Positions 16,688 through 24,700 of a DNA stretch of 64,000 nt are shown here, in pieces. The notes under the pieces are model-generated. The model worked only from the letters and a program-made list of their open reading frames with translations. It did not search any database and had not been told where the DNA came from. The stretch spans positions 1,488,001-1,552,000 of the forward strand of contig NZ_BEWC01000001.1 in assembly GCF_003112575.1 (NCBI RefSeq). The letters run 5' to 3'. The position numbers and the translations under genes are program-made. Positions within the stretch are counted from its first letter, which is position 1. The number at the start of each line of letters is the position of its first letter. This stretch comes from Streptomyces ardesiacus (lineage in GTDB: Bacteria > Actinomycetota > Actinomycetes > Streptomycetales > Streptomycetaceae).

Positions 16688-16707
16688 AACAGTATTCTGC
16701 TTTTTGG
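16688..16707 (+). promoter_or_regulatory. Operator candidate between yhfZ and the SIS gene
   Basis: AACAGTATTCTGCTTTTTGG, the partner of the element at 15666-15685. It lies in the divergent intergenic region, an AT-rich island immediately upstream of the YhfZ coding region, and could control both the regulator and the SIS gene. Confidence 0.6.
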
Positions 16708-16773
16708 CCAGGGTCTCGCCGGTCACACCCGCGATCCACCCTCCTGCAGACCATCCACCTGGAGGTTTCCCCC

Positions 16774-17865
16774 ATGTCCATCCCTTCGGCCACCCCGCCG
16801 GCCACCCCTTCGGCCGACGCCGGTTCCGCTCGCCCCGGCCAGATCATGGCGCGCGAGATCGCCGAGCAGCCGGCCGTACTGCAGCGCGTGCTCGACGAGG
16901 GGGCGCCGCACATCCTCGGGGTCGCGAGGGCGATCGCGGCCCGCGGTCCGCGGTTCGTCCTGCTCACCGCGCGCGGCACCAGCGACAACGCCGCGCTGTA
17001 CGCCAAGTACCTCGTCGAGGTGGTGCTCGGCAGACCGGCCGGGCTGACCTCGATGTCGACGACGACGGTGTACGGTGCCGAGCCGGACCTGCGCGACTGC
17101 CTGGTGATAGCGGTGAGCCAGTCCGGCGGGTCCCCCGACCTGGTGGCCTCGACCCGGTCGGCACGGGAAGCGGGCGCGATCACACTGGCGGTGACGAACA
17201 ACGCCGGCTCACCGCTGGCAGCGGTCTCGGAGTACCACATCGACGTCCTGGCAGGTCCGGAGAAGGCACTGCCTGCCACCAAGACCTACACGGCCGAACT
17301 GCTGTCGCTGTACCTGTTGGTGGAAGGGCTGCGCGGTTCCGACGGCGGGGCCGCGAGGGTGGTGCCGGAGCTGGCATCCTCCCTCCTTGCCCGCCGTGAG
17401 GAGGTCCGGGCGCTGGCGGAGCGGTACCGGTTCGCACAGCGGCTGGTGCTCACGTCGCGCGGCTACGGATACCCGACGGCCCGGGAGGCGGCGCTGAAGC
17501 TGATGGAGACCACGTACATCCCGGCTCTCGCGTTCTCCGGGGCGGACCTGCTGCACGGGCCGCTGGCGATGGTGGACAGCGCCTCGCCGGTGATCGCGGT
17601 CGTGCCCGACGGGCGCGGCGGCGACGCCCTGCGGCCGGTGCTGGAGCGGCTCCGGGGGCAGGGGGCGGACCTGGCGGTGATCGGACAGCGGGACCAGGTG
17701 GAAGCGGCACCGGCCGGCTTCGTCCTGCCGGGCGGGGTGGCGGAGGAGGTCCAGCCGATCCTGGAGATCCTTCCGCTGCAACTGCTGGCCCACGAGGTCA
17801 CCGTCGCCCGCGGCCAGGATCCCGACGCCCCCCGCGCCCTGGCGAAGGTGACCGAGACCCACTGA
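16774..17865 (+). CDS. SIS-domain sugar isomerase (GlmS C-terminal/AgaS-like)
   Basis: A protein of 363 residues with two SIS domains: LLTARGTSDNAALYAKY and VIAVSQSGGSPDLVASTR in the first (Ser-rich phosphosugar-binding loop), and LVLTSRGYGYPTAREAALKL with ALAFSGADLLHGPLAMV in the second, as in the isomerase half of glucosamine-6-phosphate synthase. There is no glutaminase domain. The ATG at 16774 follows GGAGG. Enzymes of this type isomerise or deaminate amino-sugar phosphates. Divergent from yhfZ and sharing its operator region, it suggests that the yhf pathway handles a phosphorylated amino sugar or fructosamine-type compound (inference). Confidence 0.85.
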   Translation: MSIPSATPPATPSADAGSARPGQIMAREIAEQPAVLQRVLDEGAPHILGVARAIAARGPRFVLLTARGTSDNAALYAKYLVEVVLGRPAGLTSMSTTTVYGAEPDLRDCLVIAVSQSGGSPDLVASTRSAREAGAITLAVTNNAGSPLAAVSEYHIDVLAGPEKALPATKTYTAELLSLYLLVEGLRGSDGGAARVVPELASSLLARREEVRALAERYRFAQRLVLTSRGYGYPTAREAALKLMETTYIPALAFSGADLLHGPLAMVDSASPVIAVVPDGRGGDALRPVLERLRGQGADLAVIGQRDQVEAAPAGFVLPGGVAEEVQPILEILPLQLLAHEVTVARGQDPDAPRALAKVTETH

Positions 17866-18736
17866 CCGGGCTCCGGCACGGGCGCGGGACCAGGCAGCCA
17901 CGCCCCGGGGCCGGCCTGCCCCACCGCCGAAGGCCCGCCCCGTGCCGGTCTCTCCCGCCCGTGCCGCCGACCGGTGGGCGGCGAGTGTTCCTAGCGGGCG
18001 TGTATGCCGACCAAGGCGCTGCTGCGCACACGGCGGCGCTGCGCGCCGCCAGGCAACTGCCGGGAGTGCGGGAGGCGGTCTCCGGCGACCGCGCCGTCGC
18101 GGCCGTGCTCCGCCGTCGTGACGTCTCCGCCTCGGACTGGAAGGACGGCGGGCAGGTGTCCTGGCTCGGCTCGGCCGGGATCACCCTGTACCGGGCGCAC
18201 GGACGGAACGGCTCCGACCGGGTCGTCGAGGTCACCGACGAGTCCGGCTGCCGGAGCGCAGCGCCTTCCACGTCGGCGTCGCGAGGTTGCCGGAATGAAG
18301 CGGGAGGCAAGTTGTGCGCCGACGAGGGCAAGGACTCGCACCTGTGCACGCCCTGTGCCGAACCACTCTCGCTTCCGCTGGGCCGAATGACGGGAAAGTT
18401 CACGCCGGTGAGGTCTTCGGAGACCCGGACGCGGTGGCCCTGCTGCTGACCGCCACCACGCGCGAGCCGGGCACCGGCGGCATCGGGTCCGGCAGCAGCC
18501 CGGTGAGTGCGAAGAGACCGGGGTGGCCGGTGCCGAACTGCGTCTCGGAGCCGCCGGCCGTGTGCACAGCCGGCCGGTGGCCTACCGGGCCGGGCCCGAG
18601 CCGGCCCGCTTCCGCATTCAGCCGAAGGACTCCCCGGAGCCGGCCCCGGCCTCGGCCCCTCCGGGGTGTGCTGCCCCGTCGTTGACGTGTGTCGTCCCCC
18701 CTCGGTAATGGCTGCACTCGAATCCACCGGCAGACT
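17866..18736. other. Non-genic 870-bp stretch with faint coding remnants
   Basis: A 10-bp inverted repeat CCGGCACGGG (17873-17882) / CCCGTGCCGG (17939-17948) just after the SIS stop may act as its terminator. Beyond it there are plus-strand segments that read like old coding sequence (for example GQVSWLGSAGITLYRAHGR near 18150) but without a start or continuous frame. No family recognised. Confidence 0.35.
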
Positions 18737-19603
18737 TCAGCCCAGCACCCGCCCGAGGAAGCCGCGCAGGTACCCCGCGACGACGTCGAGCCGGCTCTCC
18801 AGCAGGAAGTGGCCGCCGTCGATCAGGTGCACCTCCGCATCCTTGGCGTCACGGGCGAAGGCCTCTGCGCCGGCCGGGCCGAAGATCTCGTCGTTGCGTC
18901 CCCACACCGCGAGTACCGGCACCTCACTGCTGCGCAGGAACTCGTGCAGCAGCGGGTAGAGCGGGCGGTTGTTCCGGTAGTCGCGGAACAGTGCGAGCTG
19001 GACCTCGTCGTTTCCCTCGCGGGAGACGAGGGCGAAGTCGTGCTCCCAAGTGTCCGGGCTGACCAGGCTCGGGTCGGACACCCCGTGCAGGTACTGCCAG
19101 CGGATGGCGTCGATGCCGAGTGCGGCACGGACGGCGGGCTCGGTGGCGGGGCCGGGGTCGGCCCCGTAGGCCCACACGTCCTTCCAGAACGACTCGACGA
19201 AGCCCTCCTCGTAGCCGTTGCCGTTCTGGGTGACGACGGCGGCGATCCGCTCGGGGTGCCGGAGTGCGAGGCGCCATCCGATCGGGGCACCGTAGTCCTG
19301 GACGTACAGGGCGTAGCGGTCGAGGCCCAGATGGTCGAGCAGCCCGGAGGTGACGTCGGCGAGGGCGTCGAACGTGTAGGTGAACTCGTCGGTGAGGGGG
19401 GCCTCGGAGTGGCCGAAGCCGAGGTGGTCCGGCGCGATGACGTGGTACCTGTCGGCCAGCAGCGGGATGAGGTCGCGGAACATGAACGAACTGGTCGGGT
19501 AACCGTGCAGCAGGATGATCACGGGGGCGTCGGCGGGGCCGGCCTCGCGGTAGAAGACCCTGTGGCCGCCGACGGTGGCGGTCCGGTGGTGCACCGAACT
19601 CAT
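18737..19603 (-). CDS. Alpha/beta hydrolase, haloalkane dehalogenase/epoxide hydrolase type
   Basis: A protein of 288 residues with the oxyanion strand ILLHGYPTSSFMFRDL (about residue 32), the nucleophile elbow VQDYGAPIGW (about residue 106) with Asp rather than Ser as nucleophile, WGRNDEIFGP and the catalytic His in IDGGHFLLES near the C-terminus. Asp nucleophile plus this core is characteristic of epoxide hydrolases and haloalkane dehalogenases. It is transcribed divergently from a CGNR regulator with two strong inverted repeats between them, so it is probably induced by a small xenobiotic-like ligand. Confidence 0.85.
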   Translation of the reverse strand: MSSVHHRTATVGGHRVFYREAGPADAPVIILLHGYPTSSFMFRDLIPLLADRYHVIAPDHLGFGHSEAPLTDEFTYTFDALADVTSGLLDHLGLDRYALYVQDYGAPIGWRLALRHPERIAAVVTQNGNGYEEGFVESFWKDVWAYGADPGPATEPAVRAALGIDAIRWQYLHGVSDPSLVSPDTWEHDFALVSREGNDEVQLALFRDYRNNRPLYPLLHEFLRSSEVPVLAVWGRNDEIFGPAGAEAFARDAKDAEVHLIDGGHFLLESRLDVVAGYLRGFLGRVLG

Positions 19604-19605
19604 GT

Positions 19606-19635
19606 CTAACCCCTTTGGGTGCTTGATGTGGTTAG
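19606..19635. promoter_or_regulatory. Inverted repeat 1, CTAACC-N18-GGTTAG
   Basis: A 30-bp element with CTAACC at 19606-19611 and GGTTAG at 19630-19635, immediately upstream of the hydrolase start. Same arms and same spacing as the element at 19662-19691. Confidence 0.7.
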
Positions 19636-19661
19636 GTGTCGCCAGGCAAGCACGGGGCGGA

Positions 19662-19691
19662 CTAACCTGTCAAGCGACGGAATCTGGTTAG
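19662..19691. promoter_or_regulatory. Inverted repeat 2, CTAACC-N18-GGTTAG
   Basis: CTAACC at 19662-19667 and GGTTAG at 19686-19691, just upstream of the CGNR regulator start. The two elements are offset by 56 bp and are likely the regulator's operators, one for each divergent promoter. Confidence 0.7.
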
Positions 19692-19708
19692 AGAGTGGGT
19701 GGTGTGCG

Positions 19709-20188
19709 ATGGACGCCCTGCTGGACCTGCTCAACAGCAGGCCGCTGGTCGACGGAAGGGAGCAGGACGCGCTCGGCGACCCTGCCACCGGCACCCGCTG
19801 GGCGCGGGAGCACGGCGGCGACGGCAGCCTCGCCGAACTGGCGCTGCTGCGCGCGGCCCGGGACGCCCTGCGGGACGTCGTACGCGGGGAACGCGCGCCC
19901 GACGTGCTGAAGCCGTTGCTCGACGGCGTCCGTCAGACACCGGAGATCACGTCGGACGGTCTGGAATGGACGCTTGAGACTCCTCCGCACGCCCGGCTGG
20001 CCGTCGAGACGGTGCTCGCCTGGGCGGCCACCGAGAAGCGGCTGCCCGGCCGACTGCGCCCCTGCGCCAACGGCGAATGCCAGATGTTCCTGCTGGACCG
20101 CAGCCGCGCCAACCGCGCCCGCTGGTGCTCAATGGCCGTCTGCGGCAACCGCGAAAAGGCACGCCGCCACTACGAACGCACCCGCTGA
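19709..20188 (+). CDS. CGNR zinc-finger (ABATE-domain) transcriptional regulator
   Basis: A 159-residue protein ending in the CGNR motif: LRPCANGECQMFLLDRSRAN followed by RWCSMAVCGNREKARRHYER, with four cysteines for zinc and the CGN/R tetrad. The N-terminal half is the ligand-binding ABATE domain. The ATG at 19709 is preferred; GAGAGTGGG precedes it. Divergent from the hydrolase and flanked by two identically spaced inverted repeats. Confidence 0.88.
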   Translation: MDALLDLLNSRPLVDGREQDALGDPATGTRWAREHGGDGSLAELALLRAARDALRDVVRGERAPDVLKPLLDGVRQTPEITSDGLEWTLETPPHARLAVETVLAWAATEKRLPGRLRPCANGECQMFLLDRSRANRARWCSMAVCGNREKARRHYERTR

Positions 20189-21138
20189 CCCGAGCCCGGC
20201 GGGCCGGGCGATCACCTGCCGAGGCCCGTCCAGGAGAGGGCCGGCGGCGACACCGCCACGGGCATCGGATGTGTCGGGAAGGACGGGACCGGCGAGACCG
20301 GCGGGACCGGCGGGACCGAGGGGCCAGCAGCGGCAGGACGAGCCGTCGCCGTCGCGTCGGTGGCAGCCGCGTCACCGCCGTCTCACCGAGCACCGTGAGA
20401 CCGGTTCGCCACCCGGGCTCTGGCGTCGGGGGACGGTTCTGTGAGGATTTCGCCGCGGGCGGCCGGGCGCTTCCCTGCGTGTGGCGAGGGCGAGCGGATC
20501 CCCTGTCGCAGAGTTCATGGTGGCGGCGAGCCTGTGGGCCGGGCCTGCGAAGACCGAAGGCGCGCGGGTGCAGCCTGGTGACAAGTACTACGGGGATCAG
20601 TCCTTCGCGGTGTCCGACGACGTGGCCGAGACCCGTGGCTGAGCCCCTGGCGGGTCCTGCTCGCCCGGGACGGTCCGTACGTCAGCTACCGGCACAGTCC
20701 GTCCCCGGCGGGGGAGACGTCGAGTTTCTCCCGGGCTGTCTGACCGGGCACCCGAAGATGCGGTTCAGTGCCTATGCGGCATGGGCGGGCGACAGCGCCG
20801 GCCTGGTCCTCACCGCGTGCCAGGACGCCGCGGCGCGCGGGGGGAGCAGCGACGGACGTGCCGGTGTCCGGGCTGCGGGCCGGGGGCCGGTTTTGCATGT
20901 TCGACTGCTTCGACGCGGTCGTCGCTCTGCTGGGGGTGGACGTCGTGCATGGCCGGGTTGCGGCCCCACGGGGTCGCGGACGGCATCCGGTGCGGTGCGG
21001 TGCGTGCGGTGCGGGCCCGTCCGTCGCCGGGGCCGACTCCTCCCTGCCCTTGTCCGAGCAGGCTTGTCGGACGGCGCTGTCAGTGGTGCGCGGTAGCTTG
21101 GGGACTGTTCGAGATCGCGGGGCGGGAGGGGTGAATTC
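20189..21138. other. Non-genic 950-bp stretch with remnants
   Basis: Short plausible coding pieces occur on the plus strand (for example a 41-codon frame from ATG 20518 containing PGDKYYGDQSFAVSDDV, and SPWRVLLARDGPYVSYRHS just after it in another frame), suggesting a degraded gene at about 20.5-20.8 kb. None is intact and I do not recognise the family. The last bases before 21139 hold the GGGAGGGG ribosome site of the macro-domain gene. Confidence 0.35.
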
Positions 21139-21807
21139 GTGGGTGTCAGGCATGCGTTGAGTGTGGTCCTGGTCGACGTCAACGACGAGGTGGTGACGGC
21201 CTGGCGGTCCGCTTTCGCGGACACGCCGGAGGTCGGGATCAGGCGGGGGTCTCTTCTGGAGGTGGACGCCGACGCCTGGGTCTCGCCCACCAACGAGCGT
21301 GGCCGGATGGACGGCGGGGTCGACGCCGTCGTCAAGCGGTACCTCGGTGCGGGTATCCAGGTGCGGGTGCAGCGGGCGATCCGTGACCGGTTCGGCGGGC
21401 GGCTGCCGGTGGGCAGCGCGGTGTGCGTGCCTTCCGGGGCGGAGGTGCCCCGGTACCTGATCTCGACGCCGACCATGCGCCAGTCGTCACAGGATGTCAG
21501 CGACACGGTGAACGTGGCCCTGGCCTGCGCGGCCGCCTTCCAGGCGGTGCATCTGCAGAACCGGGCGAAGCCGGGCAGCATCCGGTCGGTTGCCCTCGTC
21601 GGGATGGGCGCGCAGACCGGGCAGGTGCCCGCGAAGGTGTGCGCCAACCTGATGTGGACGGGCTACACCCTCTTCCACGACCACGGTTTCGCGGACTACG
21701 ACGAGTTGCGGGCCGCTGTCCTGGCGCAGCTCGACGACATCGAGGGAGCGGGGTCCGCGCGGCGGGTCCGGATCAACGTGCCGCAGCGGCCTTCCTATCG
21801 TCCTTGA
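21139..21807 (+). CDS. Macro-domain protein (ADP-ribose binding/hydrolysing)
   Basis: A 222-residue protein that is essentially one macro domain: GSLLEVDADAWVSPTNERG and GRMDGGVDAVVKRYLG (residues about 37-70; the loop that holds the adenosine and distal ribose), SAVCVPSGAEVPRYLISTPT, and VALVGMGAQTGQVP (about residue 153; the diphosphate loop). The GTG at 21139 has an excellent GGGAGGGG upstream. Macro domains bind or remove ADP-ribose from proteins or DNA. The gene ends 85-125 bases before the UDG-ADP-ribosyltransferase fusion on the same strand, so it is the natural antagonist (antitoxin or immunity) of that enzyme; this pairing is the basis of the system proposed here. Confidence 0.85.
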   Translation: MGVRHALSVVLVDVNDEVVTAWRSAFADTPEVGIRRGSLLEVDADAWVSPTNERGRMDGGVDAVVKRYLGAGIQVRVQRAIRDRFGGRLPVGSAVCVPSGAEVPRYLISTPTMRQSSQDVSDTVNVALACAAAFQAVHLQNRAKPGSIRSVALVGMGAQTGQVPAKVCANLMWTGYTLFHDHGFADYDELRAAVLAQLDDIEGAGSARRVRINVPQRPSYRP

Positions 21808-21931
21808 CCCGAAGGGCCCGCAGGCCCCGGCCGTCCAGGGCGCGGGCACCGGTGCCGGCCCTGCCGCATCTGTTCAGCATGCCGGGGCGCCCGTGGAGGC
21901 CTCCGGTGCGAGTACCGGGAGTTCCATCCTC

Positions 21932-23596
21932 GTGAGTAATGCCGATGTGACGGTCGCGGGCGATGCCGGTTCCCCGGCCCAAGACCCGCTGGGACTGGCC
22001 GGCCTGTTCGCCGGTGGCGGCGAGCCGTGGCTGCCGCTGCTCAGACCGGTGATCGAGGCGCAGCCGGGAGCCGCCGACTTCATCGGCCCGAAGCGAAGCC
22101 CGGAGATCGTTCCGGTACGCGAGCTGACGTTCCAGGCGTTGAAGCCGCATCCGCCGGAGAAGTGGAAGGTGGTCGTCTTCGGACAGAACCCCTATCCGCG
22201 GGCGGAGAGCGCGACCGGCATCGCGATGTTCGACAACACCTTCAACGACTGGAAGGACAGCCGGTTCGGCAGGGTCGTCAGCATCCGCTGCCTCATCAAG
22301 GCGGCCGCGATGTGGAAGTACGGCATCGTCAGGAAGACTCCGATCGCGGACGTCCGCGCCCTGCTGAAGAAGGAGGACACGGTTCAGCCGCCCGAGTGGT
22401 TTCAGGCGATGCTCACCCAGGGTGTGCTGCTGCTGAACGCGTCCCTCACGGCGAGCGCGGACGGGGCGATGGCGACCGACCGGCACACGTCGTTCTGGCG
22501 CCCGGTGGTCGAGCAGATCGTCGAGGAGATCCTGCGGGCGAAGCAGGGTGCGGCGGAGGAGGACGACCGGGGGGTGGTGTTCGCCTGGTGGGGCGCGCAC
22601 GCCCGCAGCCTGAAGAGGGTTGTTCAGCGGCTGGCGCAGAAGTACCCGGGGGTGCAGGTGCGTCACCTGGACCACGTCAATCCGGCCGCACAGGGGGACC
22701 TGTTCTGCGAGGGCGACCATTTCGCCCAGGTGAACGACGCCCTGGCGGCCGTGGGGGCCGAGCCGGTCGACTGGCTGCCGCGGAAGGGCTGGGACCAGGG
22801 GACGCACGGGGCCGGCGGGCCCGGGGACGGTGGTGTCGCGCAGCGGATGGGCGCGTTCATCGCGTCCACGATGGAGTTGCACCAGCTGTATCTGGAGCGG
22901 CTCGCCGGCGTCAGGGACGAGGGGCTCGTTCTGCCGCCCGTCACCGGGGTGTTCGACACGCCGCTGGTGGACTTCCGAAAGGCCCTCGAGCCGGTCTCGC
23001 GGGTGCTCGCACACCTGGACCGGCACATCGACCTGTCGAGGCGTTTCGGGGAGACGAAGGCCGCGGAGGCGGCGTCCGGGGGCCCGCTGTCCGGGCAGGC
23101 CGCAGCCAGCCTGTCGGCGGACGCGATCTCGGCCCTCTACCTGTACACGTGCGAGTCGGGCTTCTACCGCGAGATCAACGCCGTGCTGCGCTCGTCGGAC
23201 CGTGAGCGCGTGGTGCCGTACCTCCCGTACCTGCGGTTGCTGTTCTCGGCGATGGAGGCGTTGCCGGCGCGGACGCGGCCGTTGTGGCGTGGTGTGGCGC
23301 TGGACCTGCGGTCCCAGTACCCGCTGGGGAGGACGGTGACGTGGTGGGGCGTGTCGTCGTGCACGTCCGAGCCGGGTGTGGCCCGCGCGTTCCTCGGCAG
23401 ACGCGGCCGGCGGACGCTGTTCGAGGTGACGCCCGCGCGGGCGGTGGGGATCCGGCAGTTCTCCGCGTTCACGGGTGAGGAGGAGTACATCCTCGCGCCG
23501 GGCACGCAGCTGAAGGTGACGGACGTGAAGGCCGAACGCGGGGGTCTGTGCACCGTACGGCTGACCGAGCTGGAAGGAGCCGGCCTGGTGTCATGA
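21932..23596 (+). CDS. Uracil-DNA-glycosylase domain fused to an ARTC-type mono-ADP-ribosyltransferase
   Basis: About 554 residues from the GTG at 21932 (a GTG at 21893 is also in frame). Residues about 78-285 resemble family-1 UDG: VVVFGQNPYPRAES at 81-94 (water-activating loop, GQDPYH in Ung), GVLLLNASLT at 164-173 (uracil-reading Asn169) and RHLDHVNPAAQGDL at 244-257 (His248, where Ung has HPSP), then the GDHFAQVNDAL helix. The catalytic Asp of GQDPY is Asn here, which in Ung strongly lowers activity. Residues about 395-545 are an R-S-ExE ADP-ribosyltransferase: LWRGV (Arg453), WWGVSSCTSE (475-479) and TGEEEYILAPG (Glu516/Glu518). The linker 290-395 is Gly-rich then helical. Paired with a macro-domain gene and closed by a terminator. 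A toxin or defence effector that reads DNA and ADP-ribosylates it or a bound protein is the working idea. Confidence 0.82.
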   Translation: MSNADVTVAGDAGSPAQDPLGLAGLFAGGGEPWLPLLRPVIEAQPGAADFIGPKRSPEIVPVRELTFQALKPHPPEKWKVVVFGQNPYPRAESATGIAMFDNTFNDWKDSRFGRVVSIRCLIKAAAMWKYGIVRKTPIADVRALLKKEDTVQPPEWFQAMLTQGVLLLNASLTASADGAMATDRHTSFWRPVVEQIVEEILRAKQGAAEEDDRGVVFAWWGAHARSLKRVVQRLAQKYPGVQVRHLDHVNPAAQGDLFCEGDHFAQVNDALAAVGAEPVDWLPRKGWDQGTHGAGGPGDGGVAQRMGAFIASTMELHQLYLERLAGVRDEGLVLPPVTGVFDTPLVDFRKALEPVSRVLAHLDRHIDLSRRFGETKAAEAASGGPLSGQAAASLSADAISALYLYTCESGFYREINAVLRSSDRERVVPYLPYLRLLFSAMEALPARTRPLWRGVALDLRSQYPLGRTVTWWGVSSCTSEPGVARAFLGRRGRRTLFEVTPARAVGIRQFSAFTGEEEYILAPGTQLKVTDVKAERGGLCTVRLTELEGAGLVS

Positions 23597-23599
23597 CCT

Positions 23600-23659
23600 G
23601 GAGGCCCCGCTGGGGCTCGGGCACGCACGGCACGCGGTGCGGGCCCCAGCGGGGCCTCC
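23600..23659 (+). terminator. Strong hairpin after the UDG-ART gene
   Basis: A perfect 17-bp inverted repeat (GGAGGCCCCGCTGGGGC at 23600-23616 and its complement at 23643-23659) with a 26-base loop begins four bases after the stop codon. It lacks a T tract, as is usual in Streptomyces. Confidence 0.85.
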
Positions 23660-23667
23660 CCACCCGA

Positions 23668-24700
23668 CGGCCGTGAACGAGACGGCGATCGCGACACCGC
23701 GCCCGGAGCCGGACACGACCCTGCTCACCGGGGCCCCGCGGCACGCCCGGGCCGCCGTCGACGGACCGCGGCAGCGGCGCCCTCGCCTCAGTACCGTACC
23801 GGGGTGCCGCTGCCTGCCGTCGGCACGTGAGAAGGACGCGCCCTCCCGCCCTGCACGGCCTGCACGGCCGGTGGGGGAGTGAGGCCGTGACGCGACACGT
23901 CCGTCGCCCGGGCTGGTGCGTGGGGCGCAGTGCCCGATCTGGCCGGCGGCGAGGTTGCCGCGGTTGGGGGCCAGGTGGTCGGTGGTCAGGGTCTGGTCGG
24001 TGCGGGCGTCCGGCTTGTGGGGGAGTTCGACAGAGGTGGACCGGAGCGGTTCCAGCGTGACGTTCAGCGGGACAGGGGTGCCCTCGGTGCCGGGCTTGTC
24101 CGCCGTCAGGCCGTGGCCGCGTGCCCGGCGGACGATCCACCAGGTCCGTGCCCTGCTGCCGCGGGCCGCGTCCGACCCTGCCGCCGCCGGTCCTACTCCA
24201 GCCGGTCAACGCCCGTGCAGCAGGACGTAGAGACCGAAAAGAGGGTGCCGTTCCTCGCGGGCCGGGACATCCTCGTGACCGGGCAGGGACATTGATCGAG
24301 TCGGGCAGACCACTCAGCGCCAGGCCTCATACGAGCCCGTCGCCCCCGACGCGGCTCGTGGGTCTCGGTGATCGGCACGGCGGCCGCGTCCGCCGCCGCG
24401 ACAGCCGCGTACCGCCACTGGGCAGCGGCGACTAGTGCTGCCGCAGACGGTGACCCCTCACCTCCGAAACGCCGCGGCCGCCTCCCGAAGCGGTGAACAC
24501 CCGCTGCCCCGCCTCGTGCACTGAGCCACGCCGGGCGCGGTGTGGGGCGTCTAGGCGTCGTCCTGCTCGTGTTCCGCGAGCACGGCCGGGGCGCGGCGAG
24601 ACGCTTCCTCGGCGAAGTGCTCCGTCCGCCCGGGCACCGGGGCGACGGCCTCCGGGGCCGTGAGGGGAAGCGGTCGTGCGCGGGCAGGCGGCGGGGCCCG
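23668..24700. other. Non-genic 1-kb stretch
   Basis: No intact gene. On the minus strand around 23910-24110 one frame reads like real protein (DKPGTEGTPVPLNVTLEPLR, then STSVELPHKPDARTDQTLTT) but has no start and is cut by stops on both sides; probably an old 3' fragment. Family not recognised. Confidence 0.35.

Noticed and set aside
18300..18700. A regulator-like gene between the SIS and hydrolase genes
   Set aside because: Several short frames look partly coding but none has both a start and a recognisable domain.
20768..21160. A plus-strand frame with a stretch FCMFDCFDAVVALLG upstream of the macro-domain gene
   Set aside because: No start with a ribosome site and no family; it runs into the macro gene in another frame. 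Probably remnant or chance.
21139..23596. Classical DarTG toxin-antitoxin system
   Set aside because: The macro protein and the transferase do not show DarG or DarT sequence marks, and the transferase is of the ExE arginine type fused to a UDG; I treat it as a different system.
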